A program made the translations under genes and the position numbers. 64,000 nt of DNA. Origin: Paracoccus sediminicola (GTDB lineage: Bacteria > Pseudomonadota > Alphaproteobacteria > Rhodobacterales > Rhodobacteraceae). Position 1 is the first letter of the stretch; each line of letters begins with the position of its first letter. Positions 34,859-48,354 of this stretch are shown here, piece by piece. The stretch spans positions 1,054,001 to 1,118,000 of the forward strand of contig NZ_CP115768.1 in the NCBI RefSeq assembly GCF_027912835.1, written 5' to 3'. The notes under the pieces were generated by a model, which had not been told where the DNA came from, ran no database searches, and saw nothing but the letters and a program-made list of their open reading frames with translations.

Positions 34859-37384
34859 ATGCTGACCCTGTTCCGATGGACCCTTCGGCTGACCGTCGGT
34901 CTGATCATCGGGCTGTGCCTCGCCGGGGTTCTGGTCTGGTATTTCGCGATGCGCTCGCTGCCCGATTACAACGCGCGGCATTACGTCTCGGGGATCGGCG
35001 CGCCGGTCGAGATCGTGCGCAGCACCGAGAATGTCCCGCATATCTTCGCCGAAAGCGATTATGACGCGTTTTTCGCGCTTGGCCTCGCCCATGCCCAGGA
35101 CCGGCTGTTCCAGATGACGGTGCTGCGGCGCGCGGCGCAGGGAAGGCTGGCCGAGATCTATGGCGAGCGCGCTTTCGCTGCCGACGATCTGGCCCGGCGG
35201 ATGGGCTTTGCACGCTATGCGCGCGCGGCATTTCCGTTGCAGGACGACGCCACCCGCGCGGCGCTGACCGCCTATGCGGATGGGGTCAATCAATGGGTCG
35301 CCATCGTCAATCGCGATGCGCTTGGGCGGGGGGCGCCGGAATTCTTCCTCGTCCCGGACGAGATCGCCTATTGGCAGCCCGCCGACTCGCTGGCGATCCT
35401 CAAGCTTTATGCCGCCGCCACCAGCCGCCAGCTTCCCGCCGAGGTGCTGCGCGCGCAGTTGTCGCTGGCCGCGCCGGAACGCGGTCAGGATCTGGTGGCG
35501 GGGCTTGGCGAACCGGCGCTGCCGCCCTATGCGAGCCTGTTTCCCGATGCCCGACTGGCGGCTGCGACAGCCGCCGACGCGCCCGGCTGGCCATTGGATC
35601 TGGCCGGGTATCTGCGGCCGTTTTCGGGGCTCTCGGCCAGCGGTTTCGCCGCGGGCGAGACCCGCACCGCGGCGGGCGAGGCGCTGCTTGCCAGCGATCC
35701 GCAGGCGGCGCTTACCCTGCCCTCGTTGTGGTATCTTGCGCGGCTCGGGCTGACCTCGGGCGATGTGATCGGCGCAACGATCCCGGGCATGCCGGTGATG
35801 TTCACCGGGCGTTCGGCGCGGCTGGCATGGGGCACGGCTCCGGCGCAGATCGACGATGCGGATCTGCATATCGAAGAAATCCAGCCGGGCGACAGGGACC
35901 GTTACCGCGGCCCGCAGGGCTGGCGCGACTTCGCCGTGCGGCGCGAGATCATCCGGGTGCGCGACGGCACCGACCGTGCCATCACATTGCGCGAAACCGA
36001 GAATGGCCCGCTGCTGAGCGCTGCGGCTTTCGGGCTGAACTCGGTGATCCCGGTCGGCTACGCGGCGTCGCTGTCCTGGACCGGCGCCACAGCCGAGGAT
36101 CGCACCATGAGCGCGCTTATGGGCGTGATGACCGCGCCGGACCGGGCATCGGCAGCCCAGGCCGTGCAGGGCTGGGGCACCCCCGCCGCGCGCGTCATGC
36201 TGGCCGATGACGAGGGCGTCTCGGAACGGCTGGTCGGCCGCGTCCCGCAGCGCCGCCCCGAACACGCCACGCTCGGCCGGATGCCGACGCCGGGCTGGGT
36301 CGCGCAGAATCGCTGGGAGGGCGTCGAGCAGGCGAATGACGAAGACAACAGCGCCGGCGGGCTGGCCTATACGACCGGGATGCTGCCACCGCTTCAGGGC
36401 GAGATGCCGCTCGGCTTCGATGGCGGCGATGCTCTGCGCGAGGACCGGCTGCGTCGGCTTCTCGACGGGCGCGAAATCCACAGCCGCGACAGTTTCATCG
36501 ACACCCAGCTTGATATCGTCAGCCCGGCGGCGCGCAGCCTTCTGCCGCTGATCGGCGCCGATCTCTGGTTCACCGGCGAGCCCGCCGCCCCCGGCACGCC
36601 CGAGCGGCAAAGGCAGGATGCGCTGCGCCTGCTGGCCGAATGGGACGGCGCGATGAGCGAGCATCTGCCCGAGCCGCTGATCTATGCGGCCTGGCTCACC
36701 GCGCTTCAAGATCGGCTGATCCGCGACGATCTCGGCCCGCTGGCCGACGGGATCACCACCTTGCAGCCGGGCTTTCTCGAACGCGTGTATCGCAACCGCA
36801 ACAACGCCGCCTCATGGTGCGATATACGGCAGTCTGCGGCGGTCGAGACCTGTTCAACCCTGGCGCGGCAATCGCTGGATGCGGCGATCCTCGACCTCAC
36901 CGATCGCTACGGGCCGAACGTGACAAGCTGGCGGTGGGGCGATGCGCATGAGGCGATCCAGATCCATCCCGCGCTTGGCCCGATCCCGCGGCTCGGCTGG
37001 ATCTTCAATCTTCGCCAGTCGCTGTCCGGCGGAGACACGACGCTGGCCCGCGCCCCGGCGCTCGGTCGCGGGCCGCAGCCCTTTCAGCCGGCGACCGGCT
37101 CGGGTTATCGCGGTGTCTATGATCTCGCCGATCCCGACAGCTCGGTCTTCGTGATCGCCTCGGGGCAATCCGGGCATCCCTTCTCGCGCCATTACGACGA
37201 TCTCGCCACGCGCTGGCGGCGCGGAGAATATGTGACGATGTCGCTCGATCCCGATCTGGCGCGGGCAGCCGCGGCCGGGGTAACGCGGCTTGTGCCCGCC
37301 TCGGGCGCAAATCCGGCAGCTCCCGAACCCGCTGCCGCGCCCGCCCGAGACGCGGCGCCAGAACAGAGCGCGGGAAGCGGCTGA
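34859..37384 (+). CDS. penicillin acylase family (Ntn hydrolase) protein
   Basis: An 841-residue penicillin-amidase-family hydrolase with an uncleaved-looking N-terminal membrane segment (12-29). The family opening VEIVRSTENVPHIFAESDYDAFFALG is present. The beta-chain start is S259 in LSASGFAAGETRTA, aligning with the usual SN-x-W/F nucleophile site, and the C-terminal ASGQSGHPFSRHYDD motif is conserved. Such enzymes cleave amide bonds in beta-lactams, acyl-homoserine lactones or other N-acyl compounds after self-cleavage. The residues after the nucleophile deviate from the common SNN/SNA, so activity needs testing. Confidence 0.85.
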   Translation: MLTLFRWTLRLTVGLIIGLCLAGVLVWYFAMRSLPDYNARHYVSGIGAPVEIVRSTENVPHIFAESDYDAFFALGLAHAQDRLFQMTVLRRAAQGRLAEIYGERAFAADDLARRMGFARYARAAFPLQDDATRAALTAYADGVNQWVAIVNRDALGRGAPEFFLVPDEIAYWQPADSLAILKLYAAATSRQLPAEVLRAQLSLAAPERGQDLVAGLGEPALPPYASLFPDARLAAATAADAPGWPLDLAGYLRPFSGLSASGFAAGETRTAAGEALLASDPQAALTLPSLWYLARLGLTSGDVIGATIPGMPVMFTGRSARLAWGTAPAQIDDADLHIEEIQPGDRDRYRGPQGWRDFAVRREIIRVRDGTDRAITLRETENGPLLSAAAFGLNSVIPVGYAASLSWTGATAEDRTMSALMGVMTAPDRASAAQAVQGWGTPAARVMLADDEGVSERLVGRVPQRRPEHATLGRMPTPGWVAQNRWEGVEQANDEDNSAGGLAYTTGMLPPLQGEMPLGFDGGDALREDRLRRLLDGREIHSRDSFIDTQLDIVSPAARSLLPLIGADLWFTGEPAAPGTPERQRQDALRLLAEWDGAMSEHLPEPLIYAAWLTALQDRLIRDDLGPLADGITTLQPGFLERVYRNRNNAASWCDIRQSAAVETCSTLARQSLDAAILDLTDRYGPNVTSWRWGDAHEAIQIHPALGPIPRLGWIFNLRQSLSGGDTTLARAPALGRGPQPFQPATGSGYRGVYDLADPDSSVFVIASGQSGHPFSRHYDDLATRWRRGEYVTMSLDPDLARAAAAGVTRLVPASGANPAAPEPAAAPARDAAPEQSAGSG

Positions 37385-37428
37385 ATTGCGGCCTTGCAAA
37401 ACGCGGCGTCCGGCTTAGAGAAACATAT

Positions 37429-38337
37429 ATGACCGACAGTCAGTTGAACCGACAGCCCGATCTCCTGTGTATCGGCGCGATGCTGTGGGACGTGATCGGC
37501 CGCAGCAGCCGGGTGATGGCGCATGGCAACGACATGCCGGGGCGGATCGCCCATATTCCCGGCGGGGTCGCGCTGAACGTCGCGCTCGCCGTGGCGCGAT
37601 GGGGGCTGAGGCCCGCGATCCTGTCGGCAGTCGGGCGCGACAGCGAGGGCGAGGCGCTGATCGCGGCGGCGCGCAACAACGGTGTCCTGACGGAACATCT
37701 GTGCCGTGAGGGCGGGCCGACCGATGTCTATATGGCGATCGAGGATGCGAACGGCCTGATCGCCGCCATTGCCGACGCGCATTCTCTGGAAGATGCGGGC
37801 GACATGATTCTTGGGCCGATCCGCGACGGGCGGCTGGCCTCTGCCGAGCGGCCCTGGCGTGGCGTCGCGGTGATCGACGGCAATCTGACCACCGAACAGC
37901 TCACCCGCATCGCCACTGAACCCGGCCTGGTCTCGGCGGATCTTCGGATCGTGCCGGCCAGCCCCGGCAAGGCCGAGCGTCTGGCACCGCTGATCGGCGC
38001 GGCGCAGGGCTGTTTTTATCTGAACCGCTACGAGGCCGAGATCCTTGCCGGGCGAGAACTCGGCGACGCCGCGCAGGCCGCGCAGGCCATGCTGGATCGC
38101 GGCATGCACCGGGTGATCGTCACCGATGGCGGCAATCAGGTCGCGGACGGGCTGGCAGGCGATGCGATCATCCGGGCGACGCCGCCTTGCGTCGCGATTG
38201 CGCGGGTGACCGGGGCGGGCGACAGTTTCCTCGCTGCCCATCTTGCCGCTGAACGAGACCGCGCCGACCGCGAGACGGCGCTTCACCGCGCGACCGAGGC
38301 CGCCGCAGCCCATGTGTCGGGAAAGGACATGCCATGA
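37429..38337 (+). CDS. psuK: PfkB-family sugar kinase, probable pseudouridine kinase
   Basis: A 302-residue ribokinase-family kinase. It shows HIPGGVALNVALAVARWG (35-60 region), an NRYEAE motif and the anion-hole TGAGDSFLAAH near 253-263. The start of pseudouridine-5'-phosphate glycosidase overlaps its stop by 4 bp, so it is read as the pseudouridine kinase that makes the glycosidase substrate. The kinase family alone would not specify the substrate; the pair does. Confidence 0.85.
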   Translation: MTDSQLNRQPDLLCIGAMLWDVIGRSSRVMAHGNDMPGRIAHIPGGVALNVALAVARWGLRPAILSAVGRDSEGEALIAAARNNGVLTEHLCREGGPTDVYMAIEDANGLIAAIADAHSLEDAGDMILGPIRDGRLASAERPWRGVAVIDGNLTTEQLTRIATEPGLVSADLRIVPASPGKAERLAPLIGAAQGCFYLNRYEAEILAGRELGDAAQAAQAMLDRGMHRVIVTDGGNQVADGLAGDAIIRATPPCVAIARVTGAGDSFLAAHLAAERDRADRETALHRATEAAAAHVSGKDMP

Positions 38338-39263
38338 ACGAATTGCTGGAGTTCACCCCTGAAGTTGCCGAGGCGCTGAGAACCGGTGCGCCGGTCGTGG
38401 CACTCGAATCGACCATCATCACCCACGGCATGCCCTATCCGCAGAATCTCGAAATGGCCCGCCAGGTCGAGACGACGATCCGTGCCGAAGGTGCGACTCC
38501 GGCCACCATCGCGGTGATCGAGGGGCGCATCCGCATCGGTCTGGACGATGACGCGATGCAGCGCCTGGCCAAAACCCCGTCGGCGCAGGTGATGAAGCTG
38601 TCGCGCGCCGATCTGGCGGTCTGCGTCGCCACCGGTCGGACCGGGGCGACCACCGTCGCGGCCACGATGATCTGCGCCCATCGCGCCGGAATCGGCGTCT
38701 TTGCAACCGGCGGGATCGGCGGGGTGCATCGCGGTGCCGAAAGCAGCTTTGACATCTCTGCGGATCTGCAAGAGCTTTCGCAGACCCCAGTGACGGTGAT
38801 CTGTGCCGGCGCCAAGGCGATCCTCGACCTGCCCAAGACGCTCGAGGTGCTGGAAACGCTCGGCGTGCCGGTCATCGCCTTCGGACAGGATGAGCTTCCC
38901 GCCTTCTGGTCGCGCGACTCCGGGCTGCGCGCGCCGCTGCGCATGGACGATCCAGCCGAGATCGCCCGCGCCGCCGCTACCCGCGCGGCGCTGAACCTGC
39001 CCGGCGGCCAGCTGGTCGCCAACCCGATCCCGGAAGATGCCGAAATCCCCCGCGCCACCATCGCCCCCATCGTCGATCAGGCGCTGGCCGATGCGGCCCG
39101 CCATCGCATCGCGGCCAAGGCCGTCACGCCCTATCTGCTGCAACGGATCTTCGAACTGACCGAGGGGCGCTCGCTGGCGGCAAATATCGACCTGGTGATG
39201 AACAACGCCCGGCTGGGCGCGCGCATCGCGATTGCCGGCTCCCGGCAGCGCGCGGGATCTTGA
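38334..39263 (+). CDS. psuG: pseudouridine-5'-phosphate glycosidase
   Basis: A 309-residue PsuG. VVALESTIITHGMPYPQN at 21-38 contains the conserved Glu; TGRTGATTVAATM, GVFATGGIGGVHRGAE and GAKAILDLPKTLE are family blocks. It cleaves pseudouridine 5'-phosphate to uracil and ribose 5-phosphate, removing a C-C glycosidic bond. It works with the kinase encoded immediately upstream to salvage pseudouridine from RNA turnover. Confidence 0.95.
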   Translation: MNELLEFTPEVAEALRTGAPVVALESTIITHGMPYPQNLEMARQVETTIRAEGATPATIAVIEGRIRIGLDDDAMQRLAKTPSAQVMKLSRADLAVCVATGRTGATTVAATMICAHRAGIGVFATGGIGGVHRGAESSFDISADLQELSQTPVTVICAGAKAILDLPKTLEVLETLGVPVIAFGQDELPAFWSRDSGLRAPLRMDDPAEIARAAATRAALNLPGGQLVANPIPEDAEIPRATIAPIVDQALADAARHRIAAKAVTPYLLQRIFELTEGRSLAANIDLVMNNARLGARIAIAGSRQRAGS

Positions 39264-39312
39264 CGCAGCGTGGGGCGGCCCTAACCATATGCGCGAAGGA
39301 ACCCGCCCGACA

Positions 39313-40065
39313 ATGAATGACGACCACCCGCCCCACCGCCCTGCCCGCCTGCTGCGTCGCCGCACCGGGCCTCTGGCAGCTCTGCGCGCCTCGTTCCTGA
39401 CCGGGCTGATCGTCATCGCGCCCATCGGCATCACCGTCTGGCTGATCTGGACGCTGACCGGCTGGATGGACAGCTGGGTGCTGCCGCTCATCCCGCTTCG
39501 CTGGCGGCCCGAGCAGCATATCGGCATCGACCTGCGCGGGCTTGGCGTGGTGGTGTTCCTGATCGTCACGCTGTTGATCGGCTCATTGGCGCGGGGCTGG
39601 TTCGGCAAGCTCATCATCGGCACCGGCGAGGCGCTTTTCGCCCGCATGCCGATCATCGGCGCGATATATGGCGGCATCAAACAGATCGCCGAAACGATCC
39701 TCAGCCAGGGCGACGGCAAGTTCGACCGCGCCTGCCTGATCGAATATCCGCGTCGCGGCGTCTGGGGGCTGGGTTTCGTGGCCGGCCCGGCCAAGGGCGA
39801 AGTCGCCAAAATGGCCGCCTCACGCGGTCAGGGCCGGTTCCTTGCCGTGTTCGTGCCGACCACGCCGAACCCGACCTCGGGCTTTCTGCTTTTCGTTCCG
39901 GAGCAGGATGTGCATATCCTCGACATGACCCCGGAAGAGGCCGCCAAGCTGGTGATCTCGGGCGGGCTCGTCTACCCGGCCGACACCACCGATGCCGCAG
40001 CAGCGGCCGCGGCCGCTGCCGCCGCGCGGGGGAAAAGTGCCGACATATCGACCGAATCCCGCTGA
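39313..40065 (+). CDS. DUF502 family membrane protein
   Basis: A 250-residue DUF502 protein. Two membrane helices are at about 25-47 and 72-93, followed by RMPIIGAIYGGIKQIAETI and a VFVPTTPNPTSGFLLFVP signature. The last 35 residues include an 11-Ala run. The function is unknown. The ATG at 39313 is chosen after AAGGA, although the spacing is long; 39289 is an alternative. Its 3' end overlaps the patatin gene on the other strand by 94 bp. Confidence 0.82.
   Translation: MNDDHPPHRPARLLRRRTGPLAALRASFLTGLIVIAPIGITVWLIWTLTGWMDSWVLPLIPLRWRPEQHIGIDLRGLGVVVFLIVTLLIGSLARGWFGKLIIGTGEALFARMPIIGAIYGGIKQIAETILSQGDGKFDRACLIEYPRRGVWGLGFVAGPAKGEVAKMAASRGQGRFLAVFVPTTPNPTSGFLLFVPEQDVHILDMTPEEAAKLVISGGLVYPADTTDAAAAAAAAAAARGKSADISTESR
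39972..40065. other. antiparallel overlap of two coding 3' ends with poly-alanine on both strands
   Basis: Convergent DUF502 and patatin genes share 94 bp. The GC-rich near-palindromic GCAGCAGCGGCCGCGGCCGC tract is read as Ala on both strands, giving both proteins an 11-residue alanine run. Confidence 0.85.
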
Positions 40066-41075
40066 TTGATATCATCGGCATGCTGTTCCAGGAAACTGTC
40101 CGCCGAAACCTTTCCGGCCTCGTACATGCGTTCAAGCATACCGGGATCGGGCAGGATCTTGGTGCGGGCGGTGAGGTCGTTCATCAGCGTGTCATCGAGG
40201 ATCATGTGCAGCAGCACATTCTTCATCACCTTGCCCTCCAGGCGCCCCTCATTATGCAGCCGCTTGACGAAGTTGACTGCGCGAAGCTCTGACAGAAGCG
40301 CGGTGTTGAAGCTGATCTCGTTCACCCGATCGGCGATCTCGGCCGGGGTATGGGGCACGTCGTCGCGGCGCATCGGGTTGATGTTCACCACAACGATGTC
40401 ACGCGGCAGATCGGGATGATAAAGCGGCCAAAGCGACGGGTTCCCGGAATAGCCGCCATCCCAATATTCCTCCATCTCGCCGGTGACGGGATCATGGATC
40501 TTGATCGCACGATAGATCGTCGGCAGGCAGGCCGAGGCGAGCACCGAGTCCACCGTCACCTCTTCATCGGCGAAGACGCGGGGCTGGCCGGTGCGCACAT
40601 TGGTCGCGTTCACGAAAATCCTCGTGTCGCATTTCCCGCCGAAATGCGGGTGCGGCATGGTCCGCAGGATCGAGCGCAGCGGGTTGGTATAGAAAGGCCC
40701 GTAATCATAGGGGCTGAACAGACGGGTCATGTTGTCCAGCCAGGCAAAGGGCGAGAAAAGCTCGGTCATGCGCTGGAAGCTGCGCGGCACCGGCATGAGC
40801 GAATGAATCCAGCGCACCAGACGCGAATCGCTGACCTGCCCGACTTCGCGCCAGACATGCTGAAGATTTTCCCGCGCGGCACGCCGCCCGTTACGTCCCG
40901 GCGCCGCAGCCAGCCCGGCCTGCAATGCAGCGCCGTTCAGCGCCCCCGCCGAGGTGCCGCTGATGGCGGCGATATCCAGCCACTCCTCGTCGAGCAGCCG
41001 GTCGAGCACCCCCCAGGTGAAAGCCCCGTGCGAGCCGCCGCCCTGAAGGGCAAGGTTAATTCTGCGCCGGTCCAT
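39972..41075 (-). CDS. patatin-like phospholipase family protein
   Basis: A 367-residue patatin-fold lipase. The oxyanion motif GGGSHGAF is near 11-18, the nucleophile motif GTSAG near 40-44, and the catalytic Asp lies in WDGGYSGNP. It hydrolyses acyl esters of lipids; a membrane or polyhydroxybutyrate-granule role is possible. It ends in an 11-Ala tract whose DNA also encodes the Ala tract of DUF502 antisense. The start at 41075 is chosen from the family motif; earlier ATGs add an Arg-rich stretch. Confidence 0.88.
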   Translation of the reverse strand: MDRRRINLALQGGGSHGAFTWGVLDRLLDEEWLDIAAISGTSAGALNGAALQAGLAAAPGRNGRRAARENLQHVWREVGQVSDSRLVRWIHSLMPVPRSFQRMTELFSPFAWLDNMTRLFSPYDYGPFYTNPLRSILRTMPHPHFGGKCDTRIFVNATNVRTGQPRVFADEEVTVDSVLASACLPTIYRAIKIHDPVTGEMEEYWDGGYSGNPSLWPLYHPDLPRDIVVVNINPMRRDDVPHTPAEIADRVNEISFNTALLSELRAVNFVKRLHNEGRLEGKVMKNVLLHMILDDTLMNDLTARTKILPDPGMLERMYEAGKVSADSFLEQHADDINQRDSVDMSALFPRAAAAAAAAAAASVVSAG

Positions 41076-41220
41076 ATCGTCGTCCTGCCTGTTTCGTGCT
41101 CGACTTGGTAGGCGATTCAGCACTCTGCCGCAACGGCGCATAAAAAAGCGGGCGATGGGCCGAAGCCGCATCGCCCACAGGCAACCGATCCGAAGGCAGG
41201 GGAGCCAAAAGCGGAACAGG

Positions 41221-41358
41221 TCAGGCAGAGAGAATCGCAGGAAGCCAGAGCACGGCGACGGTCGAGACCGAGATCGCGATCACACCGAGTGCATCGCTGA
41301 CGAGTTGGCGCACCGAAGCGTTTTCGGCGGTCAGGACGGATTTCACAGCGCGGGTCAT
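41221..41358 (-). CDS. 45-residue membrane protein behind a CtrA box
   Basis: A small protein MTRAVKSVLTAENASVRQLV followed by a hydrophobic stretch (DALGVIAISVSTVAVLWLPAI) to the C-terminus: one membrane helix. The start at 41358 is fixed by AAGGAG 7 bases upstream; two in-frame ATGs further upstream lack such a site. A perfect TTAA-N7-TTAA box lies 62 bp before the start. It is not an obvious Flp pilin. The function is unknown; it may be part of the CtrA regulon. Confidence 0.6.
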   Translation of the reverse strand: MTRAVKSVLTAENASVRQLVSDALGVIAISVSTVAVLWLPAILSA

Positions 41359-41419
41359 GGCAATCTCCTTACGAGTTGCCATTTTGTTCTCATGTTCCGC
41401 CCGATTCGGCAAGAACTTT

Positions 41420-41430
41420 TTAAGAACATT

Positions 41431-41434
<4 letters not shown>
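41420..41434 (-). promoter_or_regulatory. perfect CtrA-binding consensus TTAA-N7-TTAA
   Basis: TTAA-GAACATT-TTAA followed by C, an exact match to the CtrA consensus. It also overlaps the recG stop codon (41431-41433). It lies 62 bp upstream of the small membrane protein start, a usual place for an activated promoter. ctrA itself lies 4.5 kb to the right. Confidence 0.7.
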
Positions 41435-45920
<4,486 letters not shown>

Positions 45921-45923
45921 TCA

Positions 45924-45958
45924 CCGAGGGGGTGCAGGAGGTTGAGACACCCCCTCGG
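45924..45958. terminator. hairpin downstream of ctrA
   Basis: An 11-bp perfect stem CCGAGGGGGTG / CACCCCCTCGG with a 13-nt loop, 24 bp beyond the ctrA stop. No T run follows on the minus strand, so it is terminator-like rather than a proven rho-independent terminator. Confidence 0.5.
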
Positions 45959-45981
45959 GACTTGGGGCCGACGCGCTCGGG

Positions 45982-46692
45982 TCAGGCTCCCAGGGCGAGA
46001 CGTCCGACATCCGCAGGTTCCGGGTCGCGCAGCACATAGCCGCGGCCCCAGACCGTTTCGATATGGTTTTCACCGCCAAGTGCCTGAGAGAGCTTCTTGC
46101 GGAGTTTGCAGATGAAGACGTCGATGATCTTCAGCTCGGGCTCGTCCATGCCGCCATAGAGATGGTTCAGGAACATCTCTTTGGTGAGCGTGGTGCCCTT
46201 GCGCAGGCTGAGCAATTCGAGAATCTGGTATTCCTTGCCGGTGAGGTTGACCGGCTTGCCATTCACCTCGACCGAGCGGGCATCCAGATTGACGACGAGA
46301 TCGCCGGTGCGGATCACCGCCTGGCTGTGCCCCTTCGAGCGGCGGATGATCGCGGCGATTCGGGCCACCAGCTCTTCCCGGTGGAAGGGCTTGGTCATGT
46401 AATCATCGGCACCGAAGCCGAATCCGCGCAGCTTGTTTTCGGTGTCGTCCGAACCGGTCAGGATCAGGATCGGCGTATCGACCTTCGACAGGCGGATCTG
46501 GCGAAGCACATCCATGCCATGCATATCCGGCAGATCCAGATCGAGAAGGATCAGATCGTAGTCATAGAGCTTGGCGAGATCGATACCCTCTTCGCCCATA
46601 TCGGTGAGGAAGACATTATAGCTGGCATGGGTCAGCATCATTTCGATACTGCGCGCCGTGCTTGGATCATCCTCAACCAGAAGTATACGCAT
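45982..46692 (-). CDS. ctrA: cell-cycle response regulator CtrA
   Basis: A 236-residue OmpR-type regulator. The receiver has E7-D8-D9 and phospho-acceptor D51 (ILLDLDLPD), and [12 protein letters not shown] around 91-102. The DNA-binding domain contains [20 protein letters not shown] and [14 protein letters not shown], both diagnostic of CtrA. In Rhodobacteraceae CtrA controls motility and gene-transfer-agent genes more than viability. A near-consensus CtrA box lies upstream, suggesting autoregulation, and the sciP gene precedes it on the same strand. Confidence 0.95.
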   Translation of the reverse strand: MRILLVEDDPSTARSIEMMLTHASYNVFLTDMGEEGIDLAKLYDYDLILLDLDLPDMHGMDVLRQIRLSKVDTPILILTGSDDTENKLRGFGFGADDYMTKPFHREELVARIAAIIRRSKGHSQAVIRTGDLVVNLDARSVEVNGKPVNLTGKEYQILELLSLRKGTTLTKEMFLNHLYGGMDEPELKIIDVFICKLRKKLSQALGGENHIETVWGRGYVLRDPEPADVGRLALGA

Positions 46693-46747
46693 TGCTCGTG
46701 TTTCCCATTTAGACCTGCATTCCGGGCTTTACCATCAGGTCAAATAG

Positions 46748-46762
46748 TTAACATCCCGTTAC
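46748..46762 (-). promoter_or_regulatory. near-consensus CtrA box in the ctrA promoter (TTAA-N7-TTAC)
   Basis: TTAA-CATCCCG-TTAC, one base off the TTAA-N7-TTAA consensus, 56 bp upstream of the ctrA ATG. This fits known ctrA autoregulation, but a single site with a mismatch is only suggestive. Confidence 0.4.
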
Positions 46763-46790
46763 TATGCCATTTTTCGATGGAATTTTCAAC

Positions 46791-47066
46791 TTATGGTTGC
46801 CGATATCGCTGAAGCGCCGTCACCCGCAGCGCGGCGGTCCCGTGATGTTCGATCGCCTTGCGCCAGCTGTCGAATTCCTCCTCCGAAAGCCCATATCGGG
46901 ACAGGGCTTCTTCACGTCCGAGAAGGCCGAACGCCACCGCGTTCACCACCGTCGCCTTGCGGCTGGCAACCCACCGCGTATCGGGCGGCGGCAGGTCGGC
47001 CATGGACAGCACGCTTCCATCTGGCAGGGTCACGGTCCGGGGACCCGTTGTTTTTCGCAGATACAT
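46791..47066 (-). CDS. sciP: DUF1153/SciP-type CtrA inhibitor
   Basis: A 91-residue DUF1153 protein. It has MYLRKTTGPRTVTLPDGSVL, then DLPPPDTRWVASRKATVV and a helix-turn-helix-like LGREEALSRYGLSEEEF, ending ALQRYRQ. The family includes Caulobacter SciP, a small protein that blocks CtrA-activated transcription. It lies 98 bp upstream of ctrA on the same strand. AAAGGAG sets the ATG at 47066; the frame extends far upstream but without conservation. Confidence 0.85.
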   Translation of the reverse strand: MYLRKTTGPRTVTLPDGSVLSMADLPPPDTRWVASRKATVVNAVAFGLLGREEALSRYGLSEEEFDSWRKAIEHHGTAALRVTALQRYRQP

Positions 47067-47199
47067 TTGCGGCTCCTTTCTGGCGCATAACTGCCACAGA
47101 CGGTTTAAGGACGAATAAACCCGCCCCTTGAGAAGCCACGCAGAATACCTATAATTTTCGCGAAAGCTGGCGGTCGGTGACTGCCTGAAAGGATATTCC

Positions 47200-48354
47200 G
47201 TGACACTTGCCACTCCGATCCGCCCCGAGACGGGCCTCAATTCATTGGGTTTCGCGAAATCCCCCGCAAAGACCCGCGTCGTCGTAGCGATGTCGGGCGG
47301 CGTGGACAGCTCTGTCGTGGCCGCGCATCTGGCCGAGCAGGGCTATGACGTGATCGGGGTGACGCTTCAGCTTTACGACCACGGTGCGGCGCTTGCGAAA
47401 AAAGGCGCGTGCTGCGCGGGGCAGGACATCCACGACGCCCGCCGCGTCGCCGAACGGATCGGCTTTCCGCATTACGTGCTGGACTACGAGAACAAGTTCC
47501 GCGAATCGGTGATCGACGAATTCGCCGATTCCTATCTGGCCGGTGCCACGCCCGTCCCCTGCATCCGTTGCAATGAGCGGGTGAAATTCCGCGATCTGCT
47601 GGAAACCGCCCGCGATCTCGATGCCGATTGCATGGCGACGGGTCATTATATTCAGCGCAAGATGGGGCCGAACGGTGCCGAGCTGCACATGGCCACGGAT
47701 CAGAATCGCGATCAGAGCTATTTCCTGTTCTCGACCACGCAGGAGCAGCTCGACTTTCTGCGTTTTCCGCTCGGCCATCTTGCCAGCAAGGCCGAAACCC
47801 GCGAGATGGCGGCGCGATACGGGCTGTCGGTGGCGGATAAGCCGGACAGCCAGGATATCTGCTTCGTGCCGAACGGAAATTACGCCGCGGTCATCGAAAA
47901 GCTGCGTCCCGGTGCGGCCGATCCGGGCGAGATCGTCGATATGGACGGCAATCTGCTTGGCCAGCATCGCGGCGTGATCCATTACACGATCGGCCAGCGG
48001 CGCGGGCTTGGGATCGGCGGGCTCGGCGATCCGCTCTACGTCGTCAAGCTCGACCCGGACACGCGCCGCGTCATCGTCGGGCCGCGCGAGGCTCTGTCAA
48101 CGCGGATCGTGCCGGTGGCGGAGGTCAACTGGATCGGCGACGGCGCCTTTGACGGTGTCGAACGGCAGGTCTCGGTCCGCATACGCTCGACCCGTCCCCC
48201 GCGCGAGGCGATCCTGCGCGCCACGGGACCGCGCTCGGCCGAGGTGGAGCTTCTGAATCCCGAAGAGGGTGTCAGCCCCGGACAGGCTTGCGTGTTCTAT
48301 GAAACCGGCAGCAGCCGCGTGCTCGGCGGCGGTTGGATTCAGCCGCGCCGCTGA
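47200..48354 (+). CDS. mnmA: tRNA-specific 2-thiouridylase MnmA
   Basis: A 384-residue PP-loop thiouridylase that puts sulfur at U34 of tRNA-Lys, -Glu and -Gln. PP-loop SGGVDSS is at 32-38; catalytic cysteines are C124 (or C121) in [12 protein letters not shown] and C221 in [17 protein letters not shown] lies in the central domain. The start is GTG at 47200, with AAAGGA 6 bases before it. Its stop overlaps the converging lpxB by 16 bp. Confidence 0.95.
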   Translation: MTLATPIRPETGLNSLGFAKSPAKTRVVVAMSGGVDSSVVAAHLAEQGYDVIGVTLQLYDHGAALAKKGACCAGQDIHDARRVAERIGFPHYVLDYENKFRESVIDEFADSYLAGATPVPCIRCNERVKFRDLLETARDLDADCMATGHYIQRKMGPNGAELHMATDQNRDQSYFLFSTTQEQLDFLRFPLGHLASKAETREMAARYGLSVADKPDSQDICFVPNGNYAAVIEKLRPGAADPGEIVDMDGNLLGQHRGVIHYTIGQRRGLGIGGLGDPLYVVKLDPDTRRVIVGPREALSTRIVPVAEVNWIGDGAFDGVERQVSVRIRSTRPPREAILRATGPRSAEVELLNPEEGVSPGQACVFYETGSSRVLGGGWIQPRR

